Part shown: one piece after another, positions 1 through 12,600 of the stretch
Layout of the letters: each line of letters begins with the position of its first letter
Numbering within the stretch: position 1 is the stretch's first letter
DNA from: Patiria miniata
Lineage: Eukaryota > Echinodermata > Asteroidea > Valvatida > Asterinidae
NCBI RefSeq assembly: GCF_015706575.1
Contig: NW_024037058.1
Location: 15,335,547-15,399,546 of the forward strand
Direction of reading: 5' to 3'
DNA length: 64,000 nt
Translations under genes and position numbers: made by a program
Notes under the pieces: model-generated
The model's input: the letters and a program-made list of their open reading frames with translations, nothing else
The model's database searches: none
Told to the model about the DNA's origin: nothing

Positions 1-120
1 TATTTTGACGCATTTAAATTACACAATTCCAGGGGTTGAGATTGCGCAAGGCATGATGGGAAACAACATGGCGCAGCAAGATCTCGTACCCATGGGAACG
101 AGGTTGCAGGTTCATACTCC
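1..120. repeat. Dispersed repeat fragment (GCATGATGGGAA family)
   Basis: GCATGATGGGAAACAACATG followed by GCGCAGCAAGATC recurs in inverted orientation at 10940-11005, just after a DSTYK exon. The shared segment includes ATTCCAGGG. It is a dispersed element of unknown class, cut by the window edge. Confidence 0.5.
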
Positions 121-405
121 CTGCGAATGCGAATTCATGCGAATCTAATTTGGCATCTGGAAACTAAATTTCCACCCCAACATTCCCCAATGTTGAAATG
201 TGTTCAACTTTTGCGAATTGGCTGTGAAAAACTTGCTGTGATGTCACAGAACATTGTGTGCACTTTTGCATGGAACATGAACCGGCCTATTTACAAAGAT
301 ACTGTGACAGATAGAATGACGGATCAAGCACCTTTCACTCCAATTTGGAAATGAGCCATAAGTTCATCGTTTTTTTAAGCTGCTATTCCGAATAGTAGCA
401 CCAGG

Positions 406-413
406 TATAAAAG
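406..413 (+). promoter_or_regulatory. TATA-box-like motif
   Basis: TATAAAAG, with possible initiator sequence about 25-35 bases downstream and a splice-donor-like CAAT|GTAAGT at 857. It could mark a non-coding first exon, but nothing ties it to DSTYK. Confidence 0.2.
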
Positions 414-914
414 AACGGTACCCTTGACAGTAGTCATCCATTCATATCAAGCAATTAACATTCATGTACCGGTGGCAATTTACAGTTAAGAAATGTGGGT
501 TGTACAGCAGTGCCAAATACGTTTCATCTCCTGACTTGGATATACATGTTAAAGAGTTTGAAATAACTAAAAAACATCATTTCAGACTGGTATTGACCTA
601 TCGCCATTTGCGATCGAGTTAGCCGCGCCCCTAAGACAACCATATGGAATTTTTGTGCACTAAGTTTTGTTTGTCTAAGATTTTGTGCGTTCCGTGTCTA
701 TTTGTATATAATGTAATTGGACAATGTTTCACAAGCTGTGTTGATGCGATCCTAACGCAATTCCACCGCGATAGGTCAGTTCCAGAAATGCGCTGGCTTC
801 AGTTATTTCAAAGATTACAGTTACGTAATACTAGAGACGTACACACTAGAGATCAATGTAAGTGTAAGATGCTCTTTCCAATTTAATTTCATTTCTTTTG
901 AAATGCCTTTGTAG

Positions 915-1124
915 CCCAATGGACCGATCCAGTAAGCCCCTCCCACTGCGCACGTGGGCAAATTAACACGTGCTCCTCTCCAATGCCACACTGCATTTTC
1001 CTGCCGCGCGCATTATACGCGCGTGCACGCATGTCGGGCTTTTGTGCATGCATGTCAGACATAAATCACGGCTGTGATTGGTCAGAATACCATGGGGCGG
1101 TGCTTACTGGATCGGTCCATTGGG
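915..1124. mobile_element. Foldback MITE, ends CCCAATGGACCGATCCAG
   Basis: A 210 bp element with about 30 bp near-perfect terminal inverted repeats. Flanks TGTAG/TGTAT may be a short target duplication. A half copy sharing AATCACGGCTGTGATTGGTC is at about 22470-22622. Confidence 0.75.
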
Positions 1125-1134
1125 TGTATCTCCT

Positions 1135-2443
1135 GGTCATACCGGTAATTCCTTTTAATAATGTTGGATAGCACAGCATGGGAATACCAAGCTGGATGTT
1201 TAAATCCCTTGTTTTTAGCATATGTACTGGTAGGTTATTTTTTATTAAACAAAACATTTAATATTGATTGAAGAATAAGGACTTCACAAGGTGTCCAATA
1301 TGCACTGTGGTATCGAAAGCCTTTAAGGTTCCCACCAGGAATGCCAAGGTTGTTAGGTTAGCTGTTACTCTGTTAGATTAATAATAAATTTGTTGACATA
1401 GGCCAAAAATTGTTTTTAAGGACAAAAATCATCCAGGCACAGAAATTCAGCTCTATTGTACACTGAAGATAATGAAAAGTTCTCTCTCACACTTGTCCAC
1501 TGTCTCCGTACACTAGCTCAATTGAGGCGTGTACCATTCAAGGCCGGCAGAACTGGAGTCCATACCGTACATGTACATGTACATGTACATGTACCAGTAC
1601 AATGTACACCTTACTGTACATGTACATGTACAGGTATAGAGGAGGCTTATCCCTCCTGCTGTTTGAACAGTCACACACAGCAAAAAATCAATCCTGTTTC
1701 CCTGCCATGCCTTTATTAGTCACCAACAGTCAGGTCTTATTTTTTAGTAAGCACTGTGACTTGTCAAATTCCATCAACAGGCGAAAGCAGGTACCTGGTA
1801 GGAACAGCTTGCTTATCAATCGCCTACAGTCAAAGCATAGCTTTATCAAGTTACAAAAACAGTCACAGCCAGTCAATCCTGTTCTAGTAGGATCAGGGAG
1901 CACTCAACTGTTTATAAAAATATGAAAAAAAGAAAAAAAGTAAGACTGCTGCAAACTGCTTACTGACTGGATGGACCTGAAATATTTAAATCTAAAAATT
2001 AATGTGGCCTGACGTTGCGAACTTAGCAAGTTCTTCTTCAGAGGCTAAAACAGAAATGTAAAAATAATCACTCTGTTGATTTTGACTGCTCCAGATTTTA
2101 ATTTTTTTTAATGTTTATGTGCAAGCCCTAAAGGGAGGGTTAATTTTTCAGAATTCACCTCTGCAGTTTCTTTGTAACTTTTTCAGGGAAATCGAGCTTT
2201 GTGTAAAGAAATTATGACTGTGCTTTAGCGTTTTATACAGATTCGGTGAAATCCACTGAAACTAGAATGAACTGGTGGATTTGTGAAGTATCTGTGATGA
2301 CAAGTGTTGTGCTTCATTGGCAGTGGGTTTTGAGAGCCTGCACAAGAAACCTTCTGGGTTTACTCAGGATGTGAACCCAGAACCTGCTATATCTAGAGTG
2401 TGACACTTTGTTTCAACCTTACTTTTTTTCTCCTTTTATGCAG
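1135..2443. other. Region upstream of the first seen DSTYK exon
   Basis: Apart from the TACATG microsatellite I see no gene here. It is presumed to be intron sequence of DSTYK. Confidence 0.4.
1565..1634. repeat. TACATG microsatellite
   Basis: Runs of TGTACA/TACATG at 1567-1594 and 1616-1634. Shorter versions are scattered through the window (for example 4314, 5621, 45052, 46620, 57460). Confidence 0.9.
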
Positions 2444-3643
2444 AGCGTATCAGCGCATTGTTACTACAGGATGAACATGAGTCTTTCATGAAATCGATCG
2501 TCAGCGATCCACCATGCCTCCTGATCTACGGCCAGACCTACACCGCCAAAGCTGTCCTCCTGAACAGGATACTCAATGAGCAGATTCTGCGGGTCACCAA
2601 CAACTCAGACAATGCCAAGAGCTGGCGGCCTCTGCGCTTCCGCTTCGGGGCCGAGCGCCGAAGCGCCCTGACCACGCTGACGGACAGCTTTGAGCTGCTG
2701 AACGGGGATTATAACCCCGGGACCAATTGGACGGTGCTCCCGCAGCGGGACGTGGAGATCCAACAGGAGGATCTTAGCGACCCCTGCACGGCTCAGGCCA
2801 CCACCGAAGTCACCTTGAATCACCCTTTGCTTGCCACCAAGGTGGAGATCATTGTAGCACCCCACAACTGCCCGGAGCTGAACCCGGCCGGGCTGTACAG
2901 CCAGTACTCGTCCCGCATGCTGCCCATCATTCTCTACGGTATCGACAAGGATTACCTGTCCCAGGATGAGCAGAGTGAACTGCTGGAGTTGAGACACTTG
3001 GCCCCGGATCTGCCGGTGCTGTTCTTGGACTGCTGTCCTCACACGGAGAGCAACCTGAGGAATCCACAAATGGAGGAGGATCTAGGGGAGGACTCGGCAT
3101 ATGATAGCAATAATGAGGACCTGATGGCTCGATCCGTGGAAGATCCTCTGGAGAGCCGTCATCGAGGAGCCTCGTCCCCGGCGCCTCGGAAACCGTCCAG
3201 ATTCCACGACATTGTGCACGGACAGCTACGCAGCCTGGGGTTCCTGAAGGATCCCTCGGAGGTGTCGGTCTTCAAAGGCGGGATGTCCCCGACGGAAGAG
3301 GACCTGAACCAGAGCCGTTTGGAGAAACTCTACAACATGCAGGGTATACTGATGTTTGTGCGACAGGTGCTTCAGCTCTACCTGACACGAGCCACCACCA
3401 TCCTGCATGACCTACATCTACAATGCATGAACATGTTCATCACCACGGCCTTCGACATGCAGCGTGACATCCAAATCACGCCGCGGAGGATCGACTACGC
3501 GAGGCAGCGCGAGATGGAGCTGTTTGAATCGCTAAAGGAACTGGCCAATCAGAGACAAGAGGAGATACGAAAGCTCATCCAGATGACGATTCAAGACATC
3601 AAGGAGCCATTACTACAGGAGGCTGAGAACTACCAGTTTGAAG
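2444..3643 (+). CDS. DSTYK: DSTYK large N-terminal exon
   Basis: The acceptor is a pyrimidine-rich tract ending at 2443 and the donor is AAG|GTATAG at 3644. The exon encodes about 399 residues with no stop, including CLLIYGQ (P-loop-like position in the family) and [20 protein letters not shown], which matches the DSTYK signature around MQRDLQITPKRLEYTRK. GC content and codon use are clearly higher than in the flanks. The exon opens in phase, reading R-I-S-A-L before the first possible ATG (2488), so the protein normally starts in an earlier exon. An alternative short form starting at 2488 cannot be excluded. Confidence 0.93.
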
Positions 3644-6600
3644 GTATAGTCAATTCCTTACTGTTTGCTTGGTTTTACTTTCAAAAAGAACTTTCTTGTT
3701 TTGTTGTCCAAGGTTACATGTTGGTAGCCGAAAAGCTAGGCTTGAATGCTTGTTCAGTTGTTTGTTTAACATGTTTTACAAACCATTGTGTCAGTTATCC
3801 ACTTACATTTTGCAGATTCATTATTCGAAGAAAAAAAAACACTCGGTGTAAAATAGGCTTCCCTCCAGAAGGCACAAGAGCAACAGCGATATTCTTTTGA
3901 GCCAAAATATCTCAAATATTCCATGCACAAAACTCTTCAACGAGGAAGGGGAACGAACACGAAGGAGCCCACTCATGGAGAGAAAAGAAAGTGTCAAGAC
4001 CAGTTTCCCAAGAAGACAAAACTTCTGTTGACAGCACCATTACTTTCACAATTCGCTTGAAAAATAAATTAGCCCTTTGGTTTGATTGAAACACTCATTG
4101 AAACACACATTATAAAACACGATTTAACCAACCAAATCCAAAACGTATATAATTGTGTCATGTGGCAAGGGTCAGTCCATATCCTTCATTTAGTTTCATA
4201 TAATTGACATGAAAACCCATAAATCTCTACAGTTTTGTAGAGATATGATACACACCATTACATTTTTACATAACATAGGCAAAGAATGAAAGTGAAACAG
4301 ATTGTCAATTGTACTTGTACATGTACATGTAACTGTTCCAATGATTTTAGATGAAATTTATATCCTCAGAAAGGGAAAGTGCATAGACATGTACGTACCG
4401 GTACTGTGTCCTTACTGTACATGGTAACCTGTTGGCCCCAGCACATACCAGGGATGTTGACTGCCTGTTGTCTTTAGGGCTGTGCATCGGAACCGGGGAA
4501 CTCGGGTACCCGAGTACCCGGGTTGGCATAGAGCTACAATGTAGCTCTAGGGTATGGTACCGATGCAGTATTATTATCGTTCCGACCTTTGTAAATAATC
4601 TCAAAAGCAACTTCCGATATTTGAATGGTTGCTTGTTTGGCAGTGGGTTTCTTTACAGGTACCGGTACCCGTGTTTGTTTTCCCAATCAGGTACCCGTTC
4701 CCTGTACTACCCATAAATGCACACCCCTAGTTGTCTTTTGTGGCAGTCATAAACACAGGATGAAAGAACCACCACATGTGTACAATGGATACAATGTCGG
4801 CCTGTAGCAGTCAACCTCAAATTCAGGCAAGGTTTTGAGGTTATTAGTGTGGAAGGTCTGGACAGTGTGTTCAAGGGTTTTACCAGGATATCCATTCAGG
4901 ATGGGGGAGACTTTGTGGTGAGCCATTGCCTTGTGGTCTGGAGCGTTGAATTCAAGGTCTGCAGGTAATTCTGTAGGTTGTGGGTTGGAGTCCAGTCTGG
5001 GGAACGTGGGTGTGCCCTTGGGCAAGGCACTTTATCACTCATAGGTACTGGTACAATGTACATGTGAGGGCAGAGATGGTTATTGTGATTGATTTAAGAC
5101 GCTTTGCGTCCAAATGGCAGCATCCAGCTGTATACTGAGTCCCAGGGAGCTGAGATTGTCTTTGGAATGTTTCATTGTCCCAATAAGCAGGGGTATTAAC
5201 CCTTACCCTACTTGACCCTCCAACGCATGCCAATATGTGCCTCAAGAAAATCTCCTATGTTTTTTGCATGGCCCTCCAATATCTGCCATGTCATTTCAAG
5301 GGTAACTGGACAGGCACTCCAATACATGCCACAGAGAACAATGAGAGTCCTCTGATAACAAAGTGAGTGCCCCCAGCTGGTCACTATCAGGCACCCTCCA
5401 GGGCCTCCAACTCCTGCCAATTGGAGCCTTCACTGCTAAGACTTGTTATCTGCCAAATAACTGCAGCTGGAGGGCATTGGCATAACCAACTGACATGCAG
5501 TAAACTACCCTCAGAGAGTAAGGGTTAATGATGGAGCACCTTGAGCACCAATGGGCTCCGTGCGCCAACAAAAGAGGGCGCCATTTTACCTAGCAACGAC
5601 GCCCCATGGGCGGGACACATATACATGTACATTTCGCTGGTTGACGCACGCGCACCGTTCCATGTGTGTGACGCACGTACATGTACACCAGGGGATTTGT
5701 ACTATGTACACGCAGTGGCCTCGCTTTGCGGCAAAATATTGCAGTCGGGCACGATGCCGGCGTTCGGTCACCCCCAACTGTACTTTCTTTGCCGGTGATG
5801 GGGTACCAGTACTTGTGAACGGAATGGATACTGGTGGATACCGGTACGTGCTGCATATTATTATTACAGTGTGCCTACAGGTATATTATGCTACTGGTGG
5901 GAGAAATTAGAGCTTTCAAAATCCTGTTATCCTAATTTGTTCAAACCGATTATCAGTTATTCGATTCACCAGAAGTTGCCATCCAGCTCACAGTTACCGG
6001 TATGTCAACAAAAACTGATGAGTGAGGTGCTGCATGCAATGCCCTCCCAATAATTGGGTATAGTTTGCAGGATATAACATTTGTATAATGATGGCTGGGA
6101 CTTTACTAAAATATTCCAGAGCTGTAATTAAAAAAAACAAATGGGTGGGAACTCTCTGAATGGGCAGGCTATACATGCACACGTACCTGTACTAGCAAGT
6201 GAACGCAGAACTTTACATACAGTGTACAATCAGAGACCATGGACCACATTCATTGGACTGTGTCACAAAAAATGGAAGGCTTAGTTTTCTTAAGATTGGT
6301 TTCGAATATCTGCTTTCCAAAATCCAAAAACAAAAATCAAATTTACATCCATGTACAACTACAAATCCAGATTTAAATCTCACGGTCACTACAACATACA
6401 GGTAATTTGGTGCTTATACAAAGGTCTCACTTGAAGCACTTCACGATTATCCCTACCCCCTAGGCCCTTTTGCTACTGGTAGGAACCATCCTTAATCCAC
6501 CAAAATTTTAATGTTCAAATGAAGGATACCCACTGCCACAATCCATCAAAATCCTCCAACAGCCCCGCCTCTCAAAATGCATTCAGCCTCAATCTCCCAA

Positions 6601-9600
6601 ATTCCTCTTCGTCAAACACAATTCAGCCTCACTGATGCTCAATCCTCCAAAAATCAACTGATATTGAATGTCCATGTGCCCTCAAACCCCAAACTGTATG
6701 TTGCATTCAGCCTCATATATAATCCTACAATATCCTCCAAAACTGCTCAAGGGAATTTGAAGGATTGAGGAGGGTTGGTGTTATTACATCACCATATGCA
6801 AGGTGAATTATGAGCACTGCAGAAGCAACAACACTGCTCGCTTTAAAGGGGAATGTACAACATTTGCTTTTGCTGCAATTTTCAGATTAGTATGTTATAG
6901 CAAATATTGTTAAAATGACTTGTTTCACGTTTTGGGCTTGTAGATGTTGGAAAAACCAAGAAAACCAATCATGTTCTTGTAGTCTGGTTCCCCGACCCCA
7001 CTTAAGATGAAACGGAGCAATTTATAGACTTTTGGGAATTGTAAAGTCAGAGAATCAGTCTAGCAGGCTTGTACCCCTTCACAGGTGTGCAATCAATTGC
7101 AAAGAAAACAATGAATAACTAATTATGAAAAAATAGAAGCAGGTTTTGAAAAAAGCCAGTTTTTTTTCCAACGCTGGTCAGCCGACCAGCATTGGAAAAA
7201 TACCATTTTTCTTGAGAATGATAGCACACCAGGAGCCACGATTTTACAGGATGCTTAAGACTGTCATTCCCGAACAATCCAGTAAGGTATTTTATGATAA
7301 TTTGATCATTTCCTTGTGTGATGTTTGCAAATGTTGTATCTTCCCTTTAATTTACAAATGCAAGCATGGAAAATATTTTCATTTTCACCGGCGGACAATG
7401 GCGGATGATATTTTTTCCAGCGTGGCACACCCTTCTTTTCACCCTTTGGGAAACTCAGTATTTCTTTTCAGTCGGTATTGCGTGGGCCCTGATCTTTAGG
7501 AGGCATGTGGGAGGCAATTGTGGTTGAACAGAAGACCTTGGGGATCTGCCTTCAGTGACTTCCTTTCTTTGATTGTACTTTCTGAGGGAGTGTTAAAAAA
7601 ACAAGTGGACCCTTACAAAATTTGGAAGATATTAAAACCAACATTTGAAGTTACATTAGCTGCAAATGTGCGTACATCTACCGGTAGCTACCGGTACATG
7701 TACTTTATATGTAGAGTTGTTGTGCAAAATGCTTTTGACAGTAAAGCCACAACTTCAGTGCGAGAAATACACAAATGTATGCAGGACAAAAACCTTTTTG
7801 ATATTTTAATGACTTCTCTAACAGAACACTTTTTATTAACCATCACATGCAGAGTGCCATGAAGCCTTCACAAACTTAAAATGGACTTAATGGTACAAAA
7901 TTTGACTGAGCTAATGCATGTTCTAAAATGTATGTAACAAATATGGTGTACAGTTGAAAAGTTTGGCATGTTTGGTGCCTGCATGACCACATTTTACCAC
8001 AACTAACTTTAGTCTCTGAACTCAAGTGTAGAGGGCAAACTAGGTGTTGATTGCAAAATGTGCCTCGTTGCTGATCTTGCGTCAGCACAGTTTTATTGCA
8101 ACATACAAAGTTTGATCACAGAATGATTGAAAGCCGTGGATTCCATCAAATAAAGGGAGCAATCCTGAATGGTTTTTCTGTCAACAATGTATCTGCAATT
8201 TATAATGGCATTCCTCTCTTTTCTTCACGAATTGAGCTGAAGGCCTTATTGTATTTGTTTGTTGTGGCACAATAATATGGCTCACTGACAAAAGAGTACA
8301 CACAATGCATGAGATAGCTGCTATTTCAAACACACAATCCATGCTCTAGGGATATGTACATACTTGTATATAGTGTACCAGTAAAAAAAATTCCATCTTT
8401 TGAAAATGTACAGTTTTGTACATAATGCTAGGTCTTATTGATATTATGAGCAGAAGTTTGTTGACCGCATACATGCATTATCATAAACCTTTCATCCCAA
8501 ATAAACTGTACAATTTCTTTGTACAGTTTCTAATAAGTGGGCCCAAACCTCTGGGAAGTTTGCCTTGTCTGGTTCTTGACCTCGTTTGGAGAGTTGGATG
8601 GTAACTCATTGCAAGTGAATACGCAAATGAATAGATGCAAATGAATAGATGTTTGTTTGCACCAGCTGAGGTAATCCCGTAATCCCGCACACACCTACAT
8701 ACATGTACACGTATGTATGCATACAATGTATGAAGGGATGGTATCCGATTGATGCAGGGATGATCTTGAAATACTTGAAAAGAACTTTATATTACCAAGA
8801 ATCTATGCACTGTACCAGTACTTGTAAATATCTTGCTTTGCTGTACCCTCCAGTGTCCCCCTCTCAAATCCCAAATTTGCAGTCAGTTGTACCCCGTTAG
8901 TGTGGAAATGTCCACTTGCATTTGTACAGTGTTTATTGTATACACAAAGTGTATGTACACATACATGTACCAGTATGTGGTGCACCTTTTCATATGAACA
9001 TATTCAGGTAAGAAGTCGTTCCTAATGCACAGACATATCGGTACCGGTACTTGCTCCTAAATTTATATGAAGAAGGTTTCCTGCAAATGTATTGGGTTCT
9101 GTTTCTCTGCATACTGGATTGTACAGGGTGAGTCAAAAAAAGCGAAACCCAAATGTCGGGACTTCTGTTTTAGTGAAGTTCTGCATGTAGCACTTCCAAA
9201 CTCTAGGATATAAAAGCCCAATTCATAAGCTTTCTTTTAGTACAAGAATCATTCAAATCACTCCAGTACTTTTGAATTTACGGGATTTTAAACACAACTA
9301 CATGTACCGTTGAAAGTTCTGTCCATGGATCACAAAAAGTGTTCTTTCAGCAAAGCGAAACAATGCACACACATCCCTATGTGATTTGTTTTCGTTTTGC
9401 TGAAAGAACGCTTACCTTTTTGTGATCCGTGGACAGAACTTTAAAACAGTGGTTATAGTGTTTAAAATTCCATAACTTCAAAAGTACAAGTGATTTGAAT
9501 GATTCTTGTACTAAAAGAAGGCTTATGAATTGGGCTTTCATAATTATATCCTAGATTTTGAAAGGATGCAGAACTTCACTAAAACAATGGTCCTGACATT

Positions 9601-12600
9601 TGGGTTTCGTTTTTTTTTACTCACCCTGTATTGGAAATATTGACATGCAATGCGTACTGCTTGTTCTTAGATGACTTTTGCCTTATTATAAGATAGTCCT
9701 AATCCCACAGATTTAGAAATCTTCATCCATGGGAGCTGCGCTTAATCCTAATCCCTCTGAATCCTAATCCTTCTTAATCCTAATCCTACAAACATGTAAT
9801 GGTATTTGGAGATCTCCATTGATTGGTAGCTGAACCAAGGCAAAGAGATCAAAGTCTGCGCTACCATGATCCATGATCTGGTTCTGAACCAGGCCACATA
9901 CTGGGGCGCTGTGGTCCAATGGTTACGGTGTTCGACTCGTGTGCCGTGGTACATGGGTTCGAATCCTGACCGTGGCACTTTACCAAGGCACTTGGACCAA
10001 GGCACTTTACCATTATTGCTTCGTCCTTCGGATGGGACGTATAAAGCCGTAGGACCCGTGTGTTGTGTAATGCACGTTAAAGAACCCAGTAACACTTGTC
10101 GCTAAGAGGAGGGGTTTGCCCCGGTGTTTCTGGCAGTGGCAGCAATTATGCGCCGGAGCACCTAGCAAAAACGTGCTTCATAATGGGTCTCATATGTTCA
10201 TATACTTCATTTACCTGGCTTTGGTTGCATTCTCCCCCAGCGCTTTGTATCCTCTGGCAAAAAGCGCTATATAAATACAGTTATTATTATTATTATTTAG
10301 TTCAACTCCCAATTAAGGCCTAATCCCTGTTAATCCTAATCCTAAATATCTAAAGATCACCATTGAGGGTGAGCTGAGCCAAAGCAAAGAGATCAAAGAC
10401 TGGACGGCCCAGATCCAAGAGCTTGTGCTGGACCAAGTCTGCACAGTTGAACTTACAATCTACGCATGATCCCACATAATCTTAATCATTGTTAATCTTA
10501 ATCCCACATATTATTTGGAAATTCTCAATCCAAAGAGATCAAAGGCTACATGATCAAATCTGGATTGGGTCAATGTGGGTTGACTCCTGATTAATGCCTA
10601 ATCCCTCTTAATTCTAATCCATCTTAATCCTAACCCCTCTTAATACCGATCCATCTTAATCTTAAACTCACAGATTTAGAGATCTCCATTGACGGTGAGC
10701 TGAGCCAGGGCAAGGAGATCAGAGGCTGCACGGCCCAGATCCAGGAGCTCGTCTTGAACCGGGTCAACACGGCGGTGGTGGAGAAGCTGATCAGCTCGGT
10801 GGATTATCTGCACGACAGCTTTGTAGGGACGCTGACGCGATGCTTGGAGAGCTTGGAGAAAGGGGAGGATGGATTGCAAGGGGAAACGACGACCAGCATG
10901 GCTCTCAAACAGGTATGAATGGCCTAGTCCAACTATTACGATCTTGCTGCGCCATGTTGGTTCCCATCATGCTTTGCATGGTCTTAACCCTGGAATTTTT
11001 GTAGAATCAATCCTTTCGAACATTAGAGTTTGACGCCGCGTTAAGAGCAAGGATTTAAAGCAAATGTACGTACCTCTGTTTTCCCATTACTACACAAGAT
11101 ACATTTTTTTTGGCGAAAAATGGGGCTTTCACAATCCATATCATACAGCCATCGCGCAGTCTTGAAAATTTTTTCGTACCTGACATATGACGTGCAGGAG
11201 ATTACCAAGCGCATATATATAAAGCGTGCAGTCTTCAAAGTACGCCTGCAGTATGCCCTGAATAGTCAATCAACGTCGTTAAGGCCAAAAAAAAAAAGTC
11301 TCCGGTTTCTGGTATGGAGCTTGCCAGAAAAGTGGTGCGGCGACGCGGCTTTTTTTTTTTTTACCTGATTTTTTTGCTTCAAATGTCGGCTGATGACTGC
11401 AAATGGTGCCCGACTAAACTTAGTGCAAATATATGGGAGTCCAGAGAGGCCACATAAAGCTTATTCTCGACCATAACCCAATCTAAAAACACGTTAAAAT
11501 TGTGCAGCAGCAGGATTCTAGTCAAACCAGTGAGTTTGGCGGTGTTGAGACATCATCTTTCATTGAAAAAAAACCTTTTTCATTTTGCCGTCGCGCATGG
11601 CTATGGCGACGCGCGCGCATACCAGAAACCGGAGACTTTTTTTTTTTGGCCTAACATATTCTTCACTGCCAGGGGCTAGTGAAGATAAGCGCACGCAGCC
11701 CATGGAGTCGAGGCTGCCTAGTCAAGTCACAAGCCATTCAACTGAGCTGTGAACATCTTTTTATTAATTTACAGGTACAGTCTTTGGCTTGTGATTTTAC
11801 TTGTGACCTGATTTATGTACGATCTGGCATGTGTTTGACTTAGGATCTAATATGTGATTGACTTACGGGAGGATCTAACTTGTGATTGACTTGTAACCTG
11901 TCAATTATTCTTTGCAGATCCTGAACTCCGCCTACCAAGTGGAAGTGACGGTCCGGACCAGCTCTTCCTTTGTCAAGGTCATGTGGGAGAGAATGAAGGA
12001 GGTAAGTGTGATTTCAGTTAGGCTTGTACCGGTATGTGTGGCAGAATTGATTGTTGTTCCTGAGCAGGACACTTTACTGTGATAAGTTTTCACACTTGAA
12101 GAGCAAATGAGTTTTTGTGAGGGTTCAGTCCTCTTTTGTGGCTGATTGTGGTCTTTGGCACAGTTTGGATGGACTAATGTAAACTATTCCCATCTGTTTG
12201 ACTAATGTCATGCTTTAAATGTTAGTAGAAACGTCAAACATTTAATTAATTTTATAATATTGTGTGGAGTGCCGTGGCCTCGTGTTCTGGAGCTTTGAAC
12301 TTGTGGTCTGCAGGTAATTTCTGCCAATTGTGGGTTCGAGTTCAGCCTGGGGTTATGGTGCGTGTGCCCTTGGGCAAGGCACTTTGTCACTCATTGCTTC
12401 TCCCTACCCAGGAGTAAATGGGCACCTGTGAGGGCAGAGATGGGTATTGTGATTGATTTTAGCTGCTTTGCGCCGAAATGGCAGCATCAAGCTATATGCT
12501 TCTTAGGGAGCTGAGATTGTATTTGTAATGTTTCATTGGCCCAATGAGCAGGGGTAATAATAATGAAAAACACTTTGATCTTTTGTTAAAAGTGCCATAT

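Larger units (their letters stand above)
3644..10673 (+). other. Large DSTYK intron
   Basis: A 7 kb intron with SINEs, MITEs and exon relics listed separately. The parts at 3650-4890, 7360-9120 and 6260-6500 show no recognisable element beyond TGTACA and GGTACCGGTAC-rich patches (about 4390-4700). Confidence 0.7.

Noticed and set aside
127-354. 75-codon open frame near the window start
   Set aside because: No recognisable protein, no splice context tying it to a gene, and a repeat fragment overlaps its upstream side.
644-857. Possible DSTYK first coding exon
   Set aside because: Joining its donor to 2444 gives a TAG at the junction in the DSTYK frame, and the peptide does not resemble the family N-terminus.
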